Assembly: GCF_013201935.1 (NCBI RefSeq)
Contig: NZ_CP053833.1
Location: 1,674,001 to 1,738,000 of the forward strand
Source of the DNA: Arcobacter cloacae
GTDB lineage: Bacteria > Campylobacterota > Campylobacteria > Campylobacterales > Arcobacteraceae
Reading direction: 5' to 3'
DNA: 64,000 nucleotides
Shown here: positions 24,897 through 33,691 of the stretch, in pieces
How the letters are laid out: each line of letters opens with the position of its first letter
Numbering within the stretch: the stretch's first letter is position 1
Program-made: the position numbers and the translations under genes
The notes under the pieces: model-generated
The model's database searches: none
The model's input: the letters and a program-made list of their open reading frames with translations, nothing else
What the model was told of the DNA's origin: nothing

Positions 24897-25802
24897 ATGA
24901 AAAAAATACTTTTATTACTTTCATCAATCACAATGATTTTTGCTCTTGAAATTCCTAAAAATCATTTAGTTGATTCAAACTGGTTAGAAAAAAATCAAAA
25001 TGAAAAAAATCTTGTGATTATAGATACAAGAGAAAAAGCGGATTATGAAAAAGGGCATATAAAGAATGCAATCAATTTTCCAAAGAATGAGTGGAATAAA
25101 GGAACAACTATTGAAATTCCAAAACTATATAACACACCTGAGCAAATAGAAGAAATTGCTAAAAAAGCAGGAATTTCAAAAGATTCAATAGTTGTTTTTT
25201 ACAGTGCTGGAAAAGAAGATACAGATTTTGAAAATGCAGCAACTGCTATGTGGAGTTTGTGGATATATGGGTTTCAAAATAGTGTTATTTTAGATGGTGG
25301 GTTTGAAAAATGGCTAAGTGAAAAAAGAGTTATTTCAAAAGAAGTACCAAACATAAAAGAAAGCGACTTTGAAATAGAAAAATTTGTAAATGATGTAGCT
25401 TCATTAAATGATGTAGTTAATGCAATTTATGATGAAAATATTCAAATATCAGATGCAAGAGTTGCAAAATTTTTTAAGGGAGAAGATGATAGAAAAGATT
25501 TGTTAAGACATGGTCATATCCCAACTGCAAAATTAACACCAATGATTAGGTATCTAAAAAAAGAGAATAGTTATTATACTTTTGTTTCTCAAGATGAAAC
25601 AAAAACTACATTAAATAATTCAGGATATGGAATAGAGTTAGATAAACCTTTAATTGTTTATTGTAATACAGGGCAAAAAGCTAAAGGTTTATGGTTTATT
25701 GCTAAATTTATGGCAGATATGAAAGATGTTAAAGTATATGATGGTTCAATGGTTGAATATTCTAGAACAAATTTTCCAATAGAAACAAGCGAAGAATTTT
25801 AA
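24897..25802 (+). CDS. Exported two-domain rhodanese (thiosulfate sulfurtransferase-like)
   Basis: This 301-residue protein has a signal peptide (residues 1-16) and two rhodanese domains. The N-terminal one (VIIDTREKADYEKGHIKNAINFP) lacks the catalytic Cys, having VVFYSAG; the C-terminal one has YCNTGQKAKGLW with the catalytic Cys at about 258 and the conserved region LRHGHIPTAKLTP. This is the usual division of labour in tandem rhodaneses. It would transfer sulfane sulfur in the periplasm. AAGGAG precedes the start. It heads an operon with a DsrE-like protein and a methyltransferase under the palindromic operator. Confidence 0.88.
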   Translation: MKKILLLLSSITMIFALEIPKNHLVDSNWLEKNQNEKNLVIIDTREKADYEKGHIKNAINFPKNEWNKGTTIEIPKLYNTPEQIEEIAKKAGISKDSIVVFYSAGKEDTDFENAATAMWSLWIYGFQNSVILDGGFEKWLSEKRVISKEVPNIKESDFEIEKFVNDVASLNDVVNAIYDENIQISDARVAKFFKGEDDRKDLLRHGHIPTAKLTPMIRYLKKENSYYTFVSQDETKTTLNNSGYGIELDKPLIVYCNTGQKAKGLWFIAKFMADMKDVKVYDGSMVEYSRTNFPIETSEEF

Positions 25803-25813
25803 AAGGAGAAAAA

Positions 25814-26167
25814 ATGATACTATTTATTTTAAATAATCAACCTTATGATGGAAGTGATAAAGCATATAATACTTTAAGATTAGCAAAAAATCTTCATAAA
25901 AAAAATGAAGAAGTAAAAATATTTTTAATGAATGATGCAGTTGATTTAGCAAGAGAGGCTACAATGAAACCAGATTATTATGATTATGATTTAGTGCAAA
26001 TGATAAAAGAGTTATATGAAAATGGTGTTGAACTAAAAGTTTGTGGAACTTGTATGGCAAGATGTGGATTAAATAAAAATGAACCTTACTTTAGTGATGA
26101 TGTAAAAGGTACTATGGATATTTTAGGGGATTGGACAATAAAAGCTTCAAAAGTTTTAACTTTTTAG
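25814..26167 (+). CDS. DsrE-family small sulfur-relay-like protein
   Basis: This 117-residue cytoplasmic protein has the DsrE/DsrF/YchN fold pattern: MILFILNNQPYDGSDKAYNTLRLA at the start, EVKIFLMNDAVDLA in the middle and LKVCGTCMARCGL near residues 76-88, where DsrE-type proteins carry their sulfur-accepting cysteines. It follows the rhodanese by 11 bases with an AAAAGGAGAAAAA ribosome binding site. A persulfide relay from the rhodanese or a role in sulfide stress is likely, but the partner is not known. Confidence 0.82.
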   Translation: MILFILNNQPYDGSDKAYNTLRLAKNLHKKNEEVKIFLMNDAVDLAREATMKPDYYDYDLVQMIKELYENGVELKVCGTCMARCGLNKNEPYFSDDVKGTMDILGDWTIKASKVLTF

Positions 26168-26176
26168 GATTTTAAA

Positions 26177-26752
26177 TTGAAAGTTCGTGATAGTGGAATG
26201 CCACAAAAGGATTATTGGAATAGTTTTTTTGATAGTAAAAAGTTAATTGATAGATTATTCTGTAATAAAATTATAGATGAAAATATTACAGAGTTTGGAA
26301 GTGGTTATGGAACTTTTACAATACCAGCTTCCTCTTACACTACAAAAAATTTTTATGCTTTAGATATAGAAGAAGATTTAATAAAAGAGCTTCAAAGTGA
26401 AGCAATAAATCTTAATATTAAAAATATAATTTGTAAAAAAATAGATTTCTTAGAAAACGGTACAAGTTTAGATGATAATTCGCAAGGTCATGTAATGGTT
26501 TATAATCTTTTACATCTTGAAAATCCTCAAAAACTTCTAAAAGAAGCTTTTAGAATTTTAAAAGATGATGGAATTATTTCTATAATTCATTGGAGAAGTG
26601 ATATAAAAACTCCAAGAGGTCCATCTTTAGATATAAGACCAAAACCACAAGATTGTGAAAGATGGTTAAAAGAAATAAGTTTTAAAGAGATAAAACATAT
26701 GGAATTTCAAGATATCGCACCTTATCATTATGGTATTATTGCCAAGAAATAA
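26177..26752 (+). CDS. Class I SAM-dependent methyltransferase
   Basis: This 191-residue protein shows motif I at ITEFGSGYGTFTIPAS (about 38-53), motif II at FYALDIEEDL with the acidic residue that holds the ribose, and motif IV at GHVMVYNLLHLENP, then a GIISIIHWRS strand. It starts at a TTG with TAGGA eight bases upstream; no ATG lies near a ribosome binding site. It is the last gene of the rhodanese operon and could methylate a small thiol, metalloid or metabolite. It has no cysteine triad of the ArsM type, so arsenite methylation is not supported. Confidence 0.78.
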   Translation: MKVRDSGMPQKDYWNSFFDSKKLIDRLFCNKIIDENITEFGSGYGTFTIPASSYTTKNFYALDIEEDLIKELQSEAINLNIKNIICKKIDFLENGTSLDDNSQGHVMVYNLLHLENPQKLLKEAFRILKDDGIISIIHWRSDIKTPRGPSLDIRPKPQDCERWLKEISFKEIKHMEFQDIAPYHYGIIAKK

Positions 26753-26774
26753 AGAGTTTTTTAACTCTTTATTT
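26747..26774. terminator. Bidirectional terminator between the methyltransferase and DUF4395 genes
   Basis: AAATAAAGAGTT and AACTCTTTATTT form a perfect 12-bp stem with a TTTT loop. Both converging stop codons lie inside the stem. Confidence 0.75.
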
Positions 26775-27524
26775 ACAACCATGATGTAGTTTCCATTTTT
26801 CACCATGTCCCATATCAATCGCCCATTGTGGAGGTTGGCAATCCTCTTTTTTGGTTTCAGTAGCATCTGCTGTTTGTTCTTGCATTGTTATTGTTGGTTC
26901 TACTTTTACAATCTCTTTTGGAGTTAAAGCTTGAGATATAAAATAAATCGATAATAAAAATAGTAAAAATATAGTTATTTGAATTAAATTTACTTTTTGA
27001 ATATTTTGGATTTTTGAAACTTCACATTTACCACTTGGACAATCTTCAATTGAATTTTTGTTAAAAAATTTATGTATTTTGCAACCCAAACATATTCCAA
27101 AAGCTGCTTCAAAAAATAGTAAAGTAAGACACAATAAACAAGTAAAAAGATTTATAGGTCCTTTTATATCATTTAAAACTATCAAATAAAACATCATAAT
27201 AGCTAAAACTAAACCTAAACTCCACGCCCATTTTTTCTGAATTGCTCCTGTGTAAAAAGGTTTTTGTTCTCTTGTAATAAGTTTTGCTAATATTAAAGTT
27301 GGGGCATATTTTGGATCTATCAAAACCCTAATAAAAAATTCAATCAAAAAAGCTACAACAAATATTTTTGTGTAAAGAAACTCTCCAAGCAACCACGAGT
27401 TCATAAAAGAGATAATTGCAAATAAAAATAAAATTCCAGCTGCTGCTCTTACTTCATTTTCATTTAAAACTGCTACTTGATAACCTTCAACTATTTCACC
27501 ATTTGAAAATAGACTATTTTTCAT
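26769..27524 (-). CDS. DUF4395-type membrane protein with C-terminal metal-binding-like tail
   Basis: This 251-residue protein has four to five transmembrane helices (about 28-60, 92-112, 117-137, 170-190). The N-terminal domain, with NENEVRAAAGILFLFAI and FFIRVLIDPKYAPTL, matches DUF4395. A cysteine-rich loop GICLGCKIHKFF...CPSGKC lies between helices. The C-terminal periplasmic tail holds CQPPQWAIDMGHGEKWKLHHGCK-like residues rich in Cys and His. DUF4395 proteins are often near rhodanese or thioredoxin genes, as here. Function is unknown; sulfur or metal handling at the membrane is a reasonable guess. Confidence 0.75.
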   Translation of the reverse strand: MKNSLFSNGEIVEGYQVAVLNENEVRAAAGILFLFAIISFMNSWLLGEFLYTKIFVVAFLIEFFIRVLIDPKYAPTLILAKLITREQKPFYTGAIQKKWAWSLGLVLAIMMFYLIVLNDIKGPINLFTCLLCLTLLFFEAAFGICLGCKIHKFFNKNSIEDCPSGKCEVSKIQNIQKVNLIQITIFLLFLLSIYFISQALTPKEIVKVEPTITMQEQTADATETKKEDCQPPQWAIDMGHGEKWKLHHGCK

Positions 27525-27592
27525 AAATAAACCTTTGAATTTTTGAAATAATATATAATTATTGTTTATAGTTTATAAATTAACTTTTATTA

Positions 27593-27651
27593 TTGACATA
27601 AGTATTTGTATTTTGTTAGTATTCAAAACTATTTAGCAAAAAAGCTAAATA
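27593..27651 (+). promoter_or_regulatory. Promoter and palindromic operator of the moxR-bat operon
   Basis: TTGACA at 27593-27598, 18 bases, TAGTAT at 27617-27622, then a palindrome at 27630-27651: TATTTAGC, AAAAAA, GCTAAATA. Promoter spacing, the TTTTGTTAGTATT context and the ATTTAGC-N6-GCTAAAT core are the same as at 24819-24881, implying a shared repressor. Confidence 0.65.
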
Positions 27652-27672
27652 CTTAATTATTTTGGAATAAAA

Positions 27673-28611
27673 ATGTTAGATAAAATTAAACAAGAGATAA
27701 AAAAAGTAATAGTTGGACAAGAAGAGTTAATAGATTCTATGTTAATTGCACTTTTAAGTGAAGGGCATATTTTACTTGAGGGAGTTCCTGGAGTTGCTAA
27801 AACTACAGCTGTTAATTCTTTAGCTCAAACTTTAGGATTAAAATTTAAAAGAGTACAATTTACACCTGATTTATTACCCTCTGATATAACAGGAAATGAA
27901 ATATTAGATTTAAAAAATAACGAATTTACGATTAAGCACGGTCCAATATTTACAAATTTACTTTTAGCAGATGAAATAAACAGAGCAGGAGCAAAAGTTC
28001 AATCAGCACTTCTTGAAGCAATGGCTGAAAAACAAGTAACTATTGGTGAAGATAGTTTTAAATTAGAATCTCCCTTTATGGTTTTAGCAACTTCAAATCC
28101 AATTGATCAAGATGGAACTTATGAACTTCCTGAAGCTTCACTTGATAGATTTATGCTAAAGGTAAAAGTAGATTATAATAGTTTTGATGAAGAGTTTGAA
28201 ATAGCAAAAAGAGCAACAAACAAAGGTTTTGAAACAATAAATCAAGTTTTGAATTTGGAAGATTTAGAAAATTTAAAACAAAAATGTAAAGATGTATTTT
28301 TAGATGATGAAATTTCAAAATATATTTTAAAAATAATTTTTGCAACAAGAGAGCCAAAAAATTATGGATTAGAAGAGTTTAATGAAATCATCTCTTATGG
28401 AGTAAGTCCAAGGGCAACTATTGATTTACATAAAGCTTGTAAAGCAAGGGCATTTTTAAATAATAAAGATTATGTAACACCTTATGATGTTATAGAAGTT
28501 GTTCATCAAGTTTTAGAACATAGAATGATTTTAAATTATAAAGCTGATTCTAAAGGAATTACAACAAAAGATATTATAAATAAAATCATAGAAGTAATCA
28601 AAGCACCATAA
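27673..28611 (+). CDS. MoxR-family AAA+ ATPase
   Basis: This 312-residue ATPase has Walker A EGVPGVAKTTA at about 34-44, Walker B LLLADEINRA at about 97-106, sensor 1 LATSNPIDQDGTYELPEASLDRF (about 140-162) and a C-terminal lid with SPRATIDLHKACKA. MoxR proteins act as chaperones together with VWA-domain proteins. It is the first gene of an unbroken operon (moxR, DUF58, small membrane protein, two VWA proteins, TPR protein, BatD), whose Bacteroides and Francisella counterparts affect oxygen and stress tolerance. No good ribosome binding site other than GGAA is seen. Confidence 0.9.
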   Translation: MLDKIKQEIKKVIVGQEELIDSMLIALLSEGHILLEGVPGVAKTTAVNSLAQTLGLKFKRVQFTPDLLPSDITGNEILDLKNNEFTIKHGPIFTNLLLADEINRAGAKVQSALLEAMAEKQVTIGEDSFKLESPFMVLATSNPIDQDGTYELPEASLDRFMLKVKVDYNSFDEEFEIAKRATNKGFETINQVLNLEDLENLKQKCKDVFLDDEISKYILKIIFATREPKNYGLEEFNEIISYGVSPRATIDLHKACKARAFLNNKDYVTPYDVIEVVHQVLEHRMILNYKADSKGITTKDIINKIIEVIKAP

Positions 28612-29444
28612 TGTTCAGTTCCTTAAAAGATATTATATTTCATACAAAAAGAGCTTTTTTTTCAAATGCACAAGGGGAACATCTATCTATTTTTAATGGA
28701 AGTGGTTTAGAGTTTAATGAAGTTAGAGAATATAATATTGATGATGATATTAGACATATAAACTGGAAAATTACAGCTAGAACAAAAAAGCCAAGTGTAA
28801 ATATATTTTATGAAAATAGACAAATAAATATAGCTTTAGTTTATTTAAATAGTGGCGGTTTACACTTTTATGAAAATAGTAAAAAAAATCTAGCTATCAC
28901 ACTTTTAAGTGCTTTAAGTTTTATAGCTTTAAATAAAAAAGATTCTTTAACTACACTTTTTTTTGATGAAAAAGAAAAAGCTTTTTTCCAAGCTTCGAGA
29001 AATAAAAATATGGTTTATTCATCTTATGATGTGGCAATTGAAATAAATCCATTAAATACAAAAGTAAATTATATAAGTTTAAAAAAATACTTGCTTGAAA
29101 ATATAAAATCAAAAAGTATTATTTTTTTTATTGGTGATTTTTTAGAAATGCCAGATTTTAAAGAGTTAAATAATAAATATGAGATTTATTGTTTGATTAT
29201 TAGAGATAAAAAAGAAGAAAATCTTGAGTTATTTGGTGAATACAATATTAAAAATCCAAATGATTTATCACAAAGAAATATGAATATAGATTTGAAAACT
29301 ATAAACGAATATAACAACTATATGAAAAAATATGATGAAGAACTTATAAACTATTTTAAATATCACAATATAAAATATAAAAAATTTTACACAGAAGAAA
29401 ATCCCTTTAAAAGTTTAAAAGATTTTTTAAAAGAGTTAAGATGA
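28611..29444 (+). CDS. DUF58-domain protein of the bat operon
   Basis: This 277-residue protein has the DUF58 core EFNEVREYNIDDDIRHINWKITARTKKP at about 36-63 followed by a vWA-like domain (IALVYLNSGGL ... IIFFIGDFLEMPDFKEL). It is regularly encoded next to moxR and is thought to be one of its partners. Its ATG overlaps the moxR stop (TAATG). No transmembrane segment is evident. Confidence 0.85.
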   Translation: MFSSLKDIIFHTKRAFFSNAQGEHLSIFNGSGLEFNEVREYNIDDDIRHINWKITARTKKPSVNIFYENRQINIALVYLNSGGLHFYENSKKNLAITLLSALSFIALNKKDSLTTLFFDEKEKAFFQASRNKNMVYSSYDVAIEINPLNTKVNYISLKKYLLENIKSKSIIFFIGDFLEMPDFKELNNKYEIYCLIIRDKKEENLELFGEYNIKNPNDLSQRNMNIDLKTINEYNNYMKKYDEELINYFKYHNIKYKKFYTEENPFKSLKDFLKELR

Positions 29445-29836
29445 TTGATATAAATAATTTACAAGATATTATGCCAAATGAGGCTATTTTTATTGATTAT
29501 TATAAATATATCTATTTAACTATTTTTTTCTTTTTATTTTTTATAGTTTTAATTTTTTTGATAAAAAGATTTAATAAAAAAGAAAAAATAGTATTTACAA
29601 AAGAGCAAATAGCAGTTAAAAACCTAAAGAATATTGACTTTAATACTCCAAACCAAAAACAGCTTTTATATGATTTTACTCTATTTGCAAAAGAGTGTCA
29701 AAATGAAGAAACAAAAGAGAAATTAGATGAAATTTTAAAAGAAATAGAGCCTTTTAAATATCAAAAAGATGAGATAATTTTAGATGAAAATATCAAAAAA
29801 AGATTAAAAGAGTATGTAGATGAATTGGTATTTTGA
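29441..29836 (+). CDS. Small single-pass membrane protein of the bat operon (DUF4381-like)
   Basis: This 131-residue protein has a short N-terminal segment, one transmembrane helix at about 25-45 (YLTIFFFLFFIVLIFLI) and a basic cytoplasmic helical domain. Position between DUF58 and the first VWA protein, and the one-helix layout, fit the small DUF4381-type proteins of bat operons; sequence identity to that family is too weak to be sure by eye. It overlaps both neighbours. Confidence 0.65.
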   Translation: MIDINNLQDIMPNEAIFIDYYKYIYLTIFFFLFFIVLIFLIKRFNKKEKIVFTKEQIAVKNLKNIDFNTPNQKQLLYDFTLFAKECQNEETKEKLDEILKEIEPFKYQKDEIILDENIKKRLKEYVDELVF

Positions 29837-30707
29837 ATATCCTTATGCTTTTATTTTAATCGCTTTATATTTAGTTTGCAAGTTTTTATGCAAAAAAAAT
29901 ATCGAAGAAATCTATTTTTCTAATGCTATAATTTTAGGAAATATTGTTAAAAAAAGAAGAGATTTACAAACGGTTTTAGAGTTTTTAATTTTATTATTTT
30001 TGATTATCGCGCTTGCAAGCCCTATAACAAAAGAGCAAGTTTCAAAAGAGACAGCTTTAGGATATGAGATAGTTTTAAGTATTGATGCAAGTGAAAGTAT
30101 GAGAGCTGATAATAGATTTAATATTACTAAAATTATAGTTGATAAATTTATTGATAAAAGAGCATTTGATAATTTTGCTTTAACACTTTTTGCTCAAGAT
30201 GTTTATGTAGCTGTTCCATTTACTTATGATAAAAAACCTTTAAAAGATATTTTAAGATATATACAAATTGGTGTAGCAGGAAGTGTTGGAACAGCTTTAA
30301 ATGAAGCATTATACGTAAGTTCAAATCTTTTTAAAGAGATTAAAAACCCAAGTAAGATTTTGATACTTTTAACTGATGGAATAAACACAAAAGATAATAT
30401 TCCTTTAGATGTGGCAATTGCAAATGCAAAAAAACAAAATATCAAAGTTTATACAGTTGCTGTTGGAAATGAGGGTGAATATAATAAAGAGGCTTTAGAA
30501 TTAATAGCTAAAGAGACTAATGGAAGGTTTTTTGAAACTTCAAAACCAGCACAGTTATTAGAGATTTATGACTCAATAGATAAATTAGAAAAAAGTAAAA
30601 TAGAGACTTCAACTCTTACAAAAATTAAATACTATTTTCAATATCCACTATTTCTATCTTTGAGTTTATTAGTTATTTTAATTTTTATAAATAGGGAAAA
30701 AAGATGA
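29820..30707 (+). CDS. batA: VWA-domain membrane protein BatA
   Basis: This 295-residue protein has an N-terminal helix pair (about 8-22 and 55-72), a von Willebrand A domain with the MIDAS start ILSIDASESM (about 89-98; the canonical DxSxS appears as DASES), the threonine region GVAGSVGTALNEAL and LILLTDGINTKDN, and a C-terminal transmembrane helix before the tail NREKR. It is anchored in the inner membrane with the VWA domain outside. Its start overlaps the previous gene by 17 bases. Confidence 0.85.
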   Translation: MNWYFEYPYAFILIALYLVCKFLCKKNIEEIYFSNAIILGNIVKKRRDLQTVLEFLILLFLIIALASPITKEQVSKETALGYEIVLSIDASESMRADNRFNITKIIVDKFIDKRAFDNFALTLFAQDVYVAVPFTYDKKPLKDILRYIQIGVAGSVGTALNEALYVSSNLFKEIKNPSKILILLTDGINTKDNIPLDVAIANAKKQNIKVYTVAVGNEGEYNKEALELIAKETNGRFFETSKPAQLLEIYDSIDKLEKSKIETSTLTKIKYYFQYPLFLSLSLLVILIFINREKR

Positions 30708-31582
30708 GCTTTTATAATATAGAGTTTTTATATTTACTTATTTTGGTACCTATTTATATCTATAAATATAGAGTTGATAAAAAAACTATTTTTTTATTGC
30801 TAAGTTTTATATTTATTGTTATTTCTATTTCAAGACCAATAGTTATTTCAAAAAATAGTAATCCAAACTCTTTGGATGTGGAGTTTGTTTTAGCTTTAGA
30901 TATTTCAAAATCTATGTTTGCAAAAGATATAAAACCAAATCGTTTTGAGTTTGCAAAACAAAAAATCCAAAATTTATTAACTAATTTAGACAGTGAAAAA
31001 CTAAGTTTATTGGCATTTTCAAATCAGTCATATATGATTATTCCCTCAACAAATAATTATGAAGTAGTTAAAACTTTAACTAACAATATAAATATAAAAA
31101 ATATAAATCAAAATGGCACAAATTTTTTATCAATACTAAAAGCAACAAATGAAGTTTTAAATCATAGAACAAAAAAAGCTTTAGTTATTTTAACAGATGG
31201 TTCAGATAATGAGAGTTTTGAAGAGGAGATAAGTTTTGCAAAAGAAAAAAATATTAGTGTTTATATTTATGATATCTCAACAAAACAAGGAAGTGTAATA
31301 GAGTTTAATGATGAGTTAATAAAAGATGATAAAGGCAATATAGTAATATCTAAAAGTAACGAATATATAGAAAAATTTGCAAAATCAACATCAGGTATTT
31401 ATCAAAATTACTCTTTAAATAAAAATGACTTTAAAACAATTTTAAATGATATAAAAACTAATTTTGATAATAAACTAAATTTAGATGATATTGAAAATAA
31501 AAAAGAGTTATTCTATTTTACTTTGATTTTTGCTTTTTTGTTTTTTATGTTTGGAAGATTTAATTTTAGAGGTTTAAAATGA
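30704..31582 (+). CDS. batB: VWA-domain membrane protein BatB
   Basis: This 292-residue paralogue of the preceding protein has N-terminal helices at about 5-15 and 27-45, the MIDAS motif LALDISKSMFAKDIKPNR (about 62-79), LTDGSDNESF for the metal-site aspartate, and a C-terminal membrane helix followed by FNFRGLK. It overlaps batA by four bases (ATGA). Together the two VWA proteins probably form a membrane complex assembled by the MoxR ATPase. Confidence 0.85.
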   Translation: MSFYNIEFLYLLILVPIYIYKYRVDKKTIFLLLSFIFIVISISRPIVISKNSNPNSLDVEFVLALDISKSMFAKDIKPNRFEFAKQKIQNLLTNLDSEKLSLLAFSNQSYMIIPSTNNYEVVKTLTNNINIKNINQNGTNFLSILKATNEVLNHRTKKALVILTDGSDNESFEEEISFAKEKNISVYIYDISTKQGSVIEFNDELIKDDKGNIVISKSNEYIEKFAKSTSGIYQNYSLNKNDFKTILNDIKTNFDNKLNLDDIENKKELFYFTLIFAFLFFMFGRFNFRGLK

Positions 31583-32343
31583 AAATTTTTTTAATAATTT
31601 TATTTTTGAGCATATATTTAAAAGCAAATGTTTTTTTAGATGATTTTTATAGTTATCAAGCAAATAAATTTTATGAAAAAAAAGAGTATGAAACTACTTT
31701 AAAATATTTAGAAAAAATAGAAAATAAAAATAGCAAAATTTTTTATAGTATGGGAAATATTTTATACATTCAAGGAAAATATGAAGAGGCTATTGATTAT
31801 TATGAAAAAGTAAAAGATTTAGAATTAAAACATCAAATAAACCATAATATGGCAAATTCTTATGTGAAATTACAAAATTATGAAAAAGCTATAGAGTTTT
31901 ATAAAAAAGCTTTGGAATACAAAAATGATGAAAAAACTAAATACAATTTAGAACTAATTAAACTAAAAAAAGAAGAGATAGATAAAGAAAATCAAAGAAG
32001 TTTAATAAAAGAGACTTGTCCTGTAAAAAGTTTTGGAGCATTAGTAGAATTACATGAAGATACTATTTTTGATAGATTTAATTTTGATGAAGATAAGCCT
32101 ATGTATAAGGCTAAAATAGATGAAACTAAAGAAAATATTGTTTCTAATATAAAATCAGATGATATGCAAAGAGATATTGTTTTAGATGAAAAAGATAACA
32201 ATATTAAATCACAAAAAGCAAAATTTGAACTAAATCCTTATTTTGAACAAAAATGGGATAAAAACATACAAGAAGATTCTTTAAAAACTCTTTTTGTTCC
32301 ACTTGAAAAAGGAGTAATAAGTGATAATAAAAAACCTTGGTAA
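31579..32343 (+). CDS. batC: TPR-repeat protein of the bat operon (BatC-like)
   Basis: This 254-residue protein has an N-terminal signal (residues 1-15, ending LKA) and two to three tetratricopeptide repeats at about 36-118 (SMGNILYIQGKYEEAIDYYE, NMANSYVKLQNYEKAIEFYK), then a long charged low-complexity tail. The order after batB and before batD supports the BatC assignment. The four-base overlap with batB indicates translational coupling. Confidence 0.8.
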   Translation: MKIFLIILFLSIYLKANVFLDDFYSYQANKFYEKKEYETTLKYLEKIENKNSKIFYSMGNILYIQGKYEEAIDYYEKVKDLELKHQINHNMANSYVKLQNYEKAIEFYKKALEYKNDEKTKYNLELIKLKKEEIDKENQRSLIKETCPVKSFGALVELHEDTIFDRFNFDEDKPMYKAKIDETKENIVSNIKSDDMQRDIVLDEKDNNIKSQKAKFELNPYFEQKWDKNIQEDSLKTLFVPLEKGVISDNKKPW

Positions 32344-33388
32344 AATAGTTTTTCTAACATTTTTCCCCATATTTTTATTTGCAGATGTAATATTTAATCA
32401 AAAAGTTGTAAAAAATAAAGCTTATTTAAATGAAACTATTAGAGTGATTTTAGAACTTAGTGTTTCAAATGATTTAGAAATTGAACAAGTAGATTTTCAA
32501 AAATATGAAACTTCTGATTTCTGGATAAAAGAGTTTGTTTCAAAAAAAATTACAAAAATGCAAAATGAAACAATATATAGCTATGAATATTTACTTGATG
32601 CTAAAAATACAGGAGAATTTGTTTTACCAAAACAAACAATAGAAATCACAAGTCAAGAGATAAGAAAATCTAAAAAATGGCAAAAAGTTTATTCAAATGA
32701 AGAAAAAATAACTATTTCACCTTTATATGATAACCAAGCTATTCAGGGTGATTACATCATAAATCTCAATATAGATAGAACAAAAATAAAAGCAAATGAA
32801 GCAATAAATTTAAATCTTGAAATTACTGGAAAAGGAAATATTCAAGATATTAAAGCTTTTGATTTGAGTTTAAATGAACAAATGATTTACAAAGATAAAC
32901 CAATAATTACAAAAGAGTTTATGGATGACTCCTACCAAGGAAAATTTACTCAAAAATTTATGATTATTGCAAATAAGAGTTTTACAATTCCTAGCTTTCA
33001 ATTTGAATATTTTGATTTGAAAAAAAATATAGTAAAAAAAGTATTAACTGAACCTATTTATATTGAAGTAGAAGAGTTACCAATTTTACAAAAAGAGAAT
33101 TCAAATCTTAAATATATTTTTGCTTTTATTGGATTTATAATAGGTCTATTTTCTCTTTTTTTATACAAATATTTAAAAAATTATTATAAGAGATTAAATT
33201 CACCTTTTTTAATAAAAATTAAAAAAGCAAAATCAGATAAAGAGTTATATAACTTGTTGATTAAACACCCTAATAATAGTTATTTTAAAGATACTATAAA
33301 GCTTTTAGAAGAGAATATTTATGAAAATAAAAAGAATAAAATTGATAAAAAATACCTTATTAATCTAATCCATAAAATAAGGTATTAA
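32321..33388 (+). CDS. batD: BatD-like exported protein of the bat operon
   Basis: This 355-residue protein has a signal peptide (ending LFA at about 22), beta-rich BatD-type domains (FNQKVVKNKAYLNETIRVIL; INLNIDRTKIKANEAINLNL; KGNIQDIKAF), one transmembrane helix at about 263-285 and a basic cytoplasmic tail. It starts at GTG with AAAGGAG seven bases upstream and overlaps batC by 23 bases. Its 3' end overlaps the convergent MerT-like gene by 24 bases, so the two stop regions share sequence and no terminator separates them. Confidence 0.82.
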   Translation: MIIKNLGKIVFLTFFPIFLFADVIFNQKVVKNKAYLNETIRVILELSVSNDLEIEQVDFQKYETSDFWIKEFVSKKITKMQNETIYSYEYLLDAKNTGEFVLPKQTIEITSQEIRKSKKWQKVYSNEEKITISPLYDNQAIQGDYIINLNIDRTKIKANEAINLNLEITGKGNIQDIKAFDLSLNEQMIYKDKPIITKEFMDDSYQGKFTQKFMIIANKSFTIPSFQFEYFDLKKNIVKKVLTEPIYIEVEELPILQKENSNLKYIFAFIGFIIGLFSLFLYKYLKNYYKRLNSPFLIKIKKAKSDKELYNLLIKHPNNSYFKDTIKLLEENIYENKKNKIDKKYLINLIHKIRY

Positions 33389-33691
33389 TTCAGGGTAAAA
33401 AAGTAAAGCAATTATAAGTATAAAAAATATTGCGAAAAAAACATATTGTTTAAAAAGCTCTTTTTTCGTACATTTGCAAGAGATTTTTTTTCTAAAATTA
33501 AAAAAAGCGAATAAAAAAAATCCTATTGTTAAAATCGCAAGGGGGATTCTAGTGTATTCTAAAGTTGTAAAGTAAGTTAAAACTCCACTTGAAACTCCAA
33601 AAAACAAAAATAAAAAAGCAGGTAAACAACAAAGAGTTGATAATAGCGCAGTAAAAACTGCACCAATTATCGCAAAGCTATTTTTTTTCAT
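33365..33691 (-). CDS. MerT-like inner-membrane metal transport protein
   Basis: This 108-residue protein has three hydrophobic helices (about 8-30, 48-65, 84-104), the vicinal pair STLCCLPAFLFLFFG at about 18-32 in the first helix and SCKC in the loop after helix 2, the hallmarks of MerT/MerF-type uptake proteins. A mercury reductase is not present in the window, so a role in mercury detoxification is not supported; uptake of another soft metal is possible. It overlaps the upstream transglutaminase gene by four bases and probably forms an operon with it. Confidence 0.78.
   Translation of the reverse strand: MKKNSFAIIGAVFTALLSTLCCLPAFLFLFFGVSSGVLTYFTTLEYTRIPLAILTIGFFLFAFFNFRKKISCKCTKKELFKQYVFFAIFFILIIALLFYPELIPYFMD

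Noticed and set aside
24120-33691. A mercury-resistance (mer) operon
   Set aside because: MerP- and MerT-like proteins are present but separated by nine kilobases, with no MerA or MerR and an ArsR-type regulator instead.
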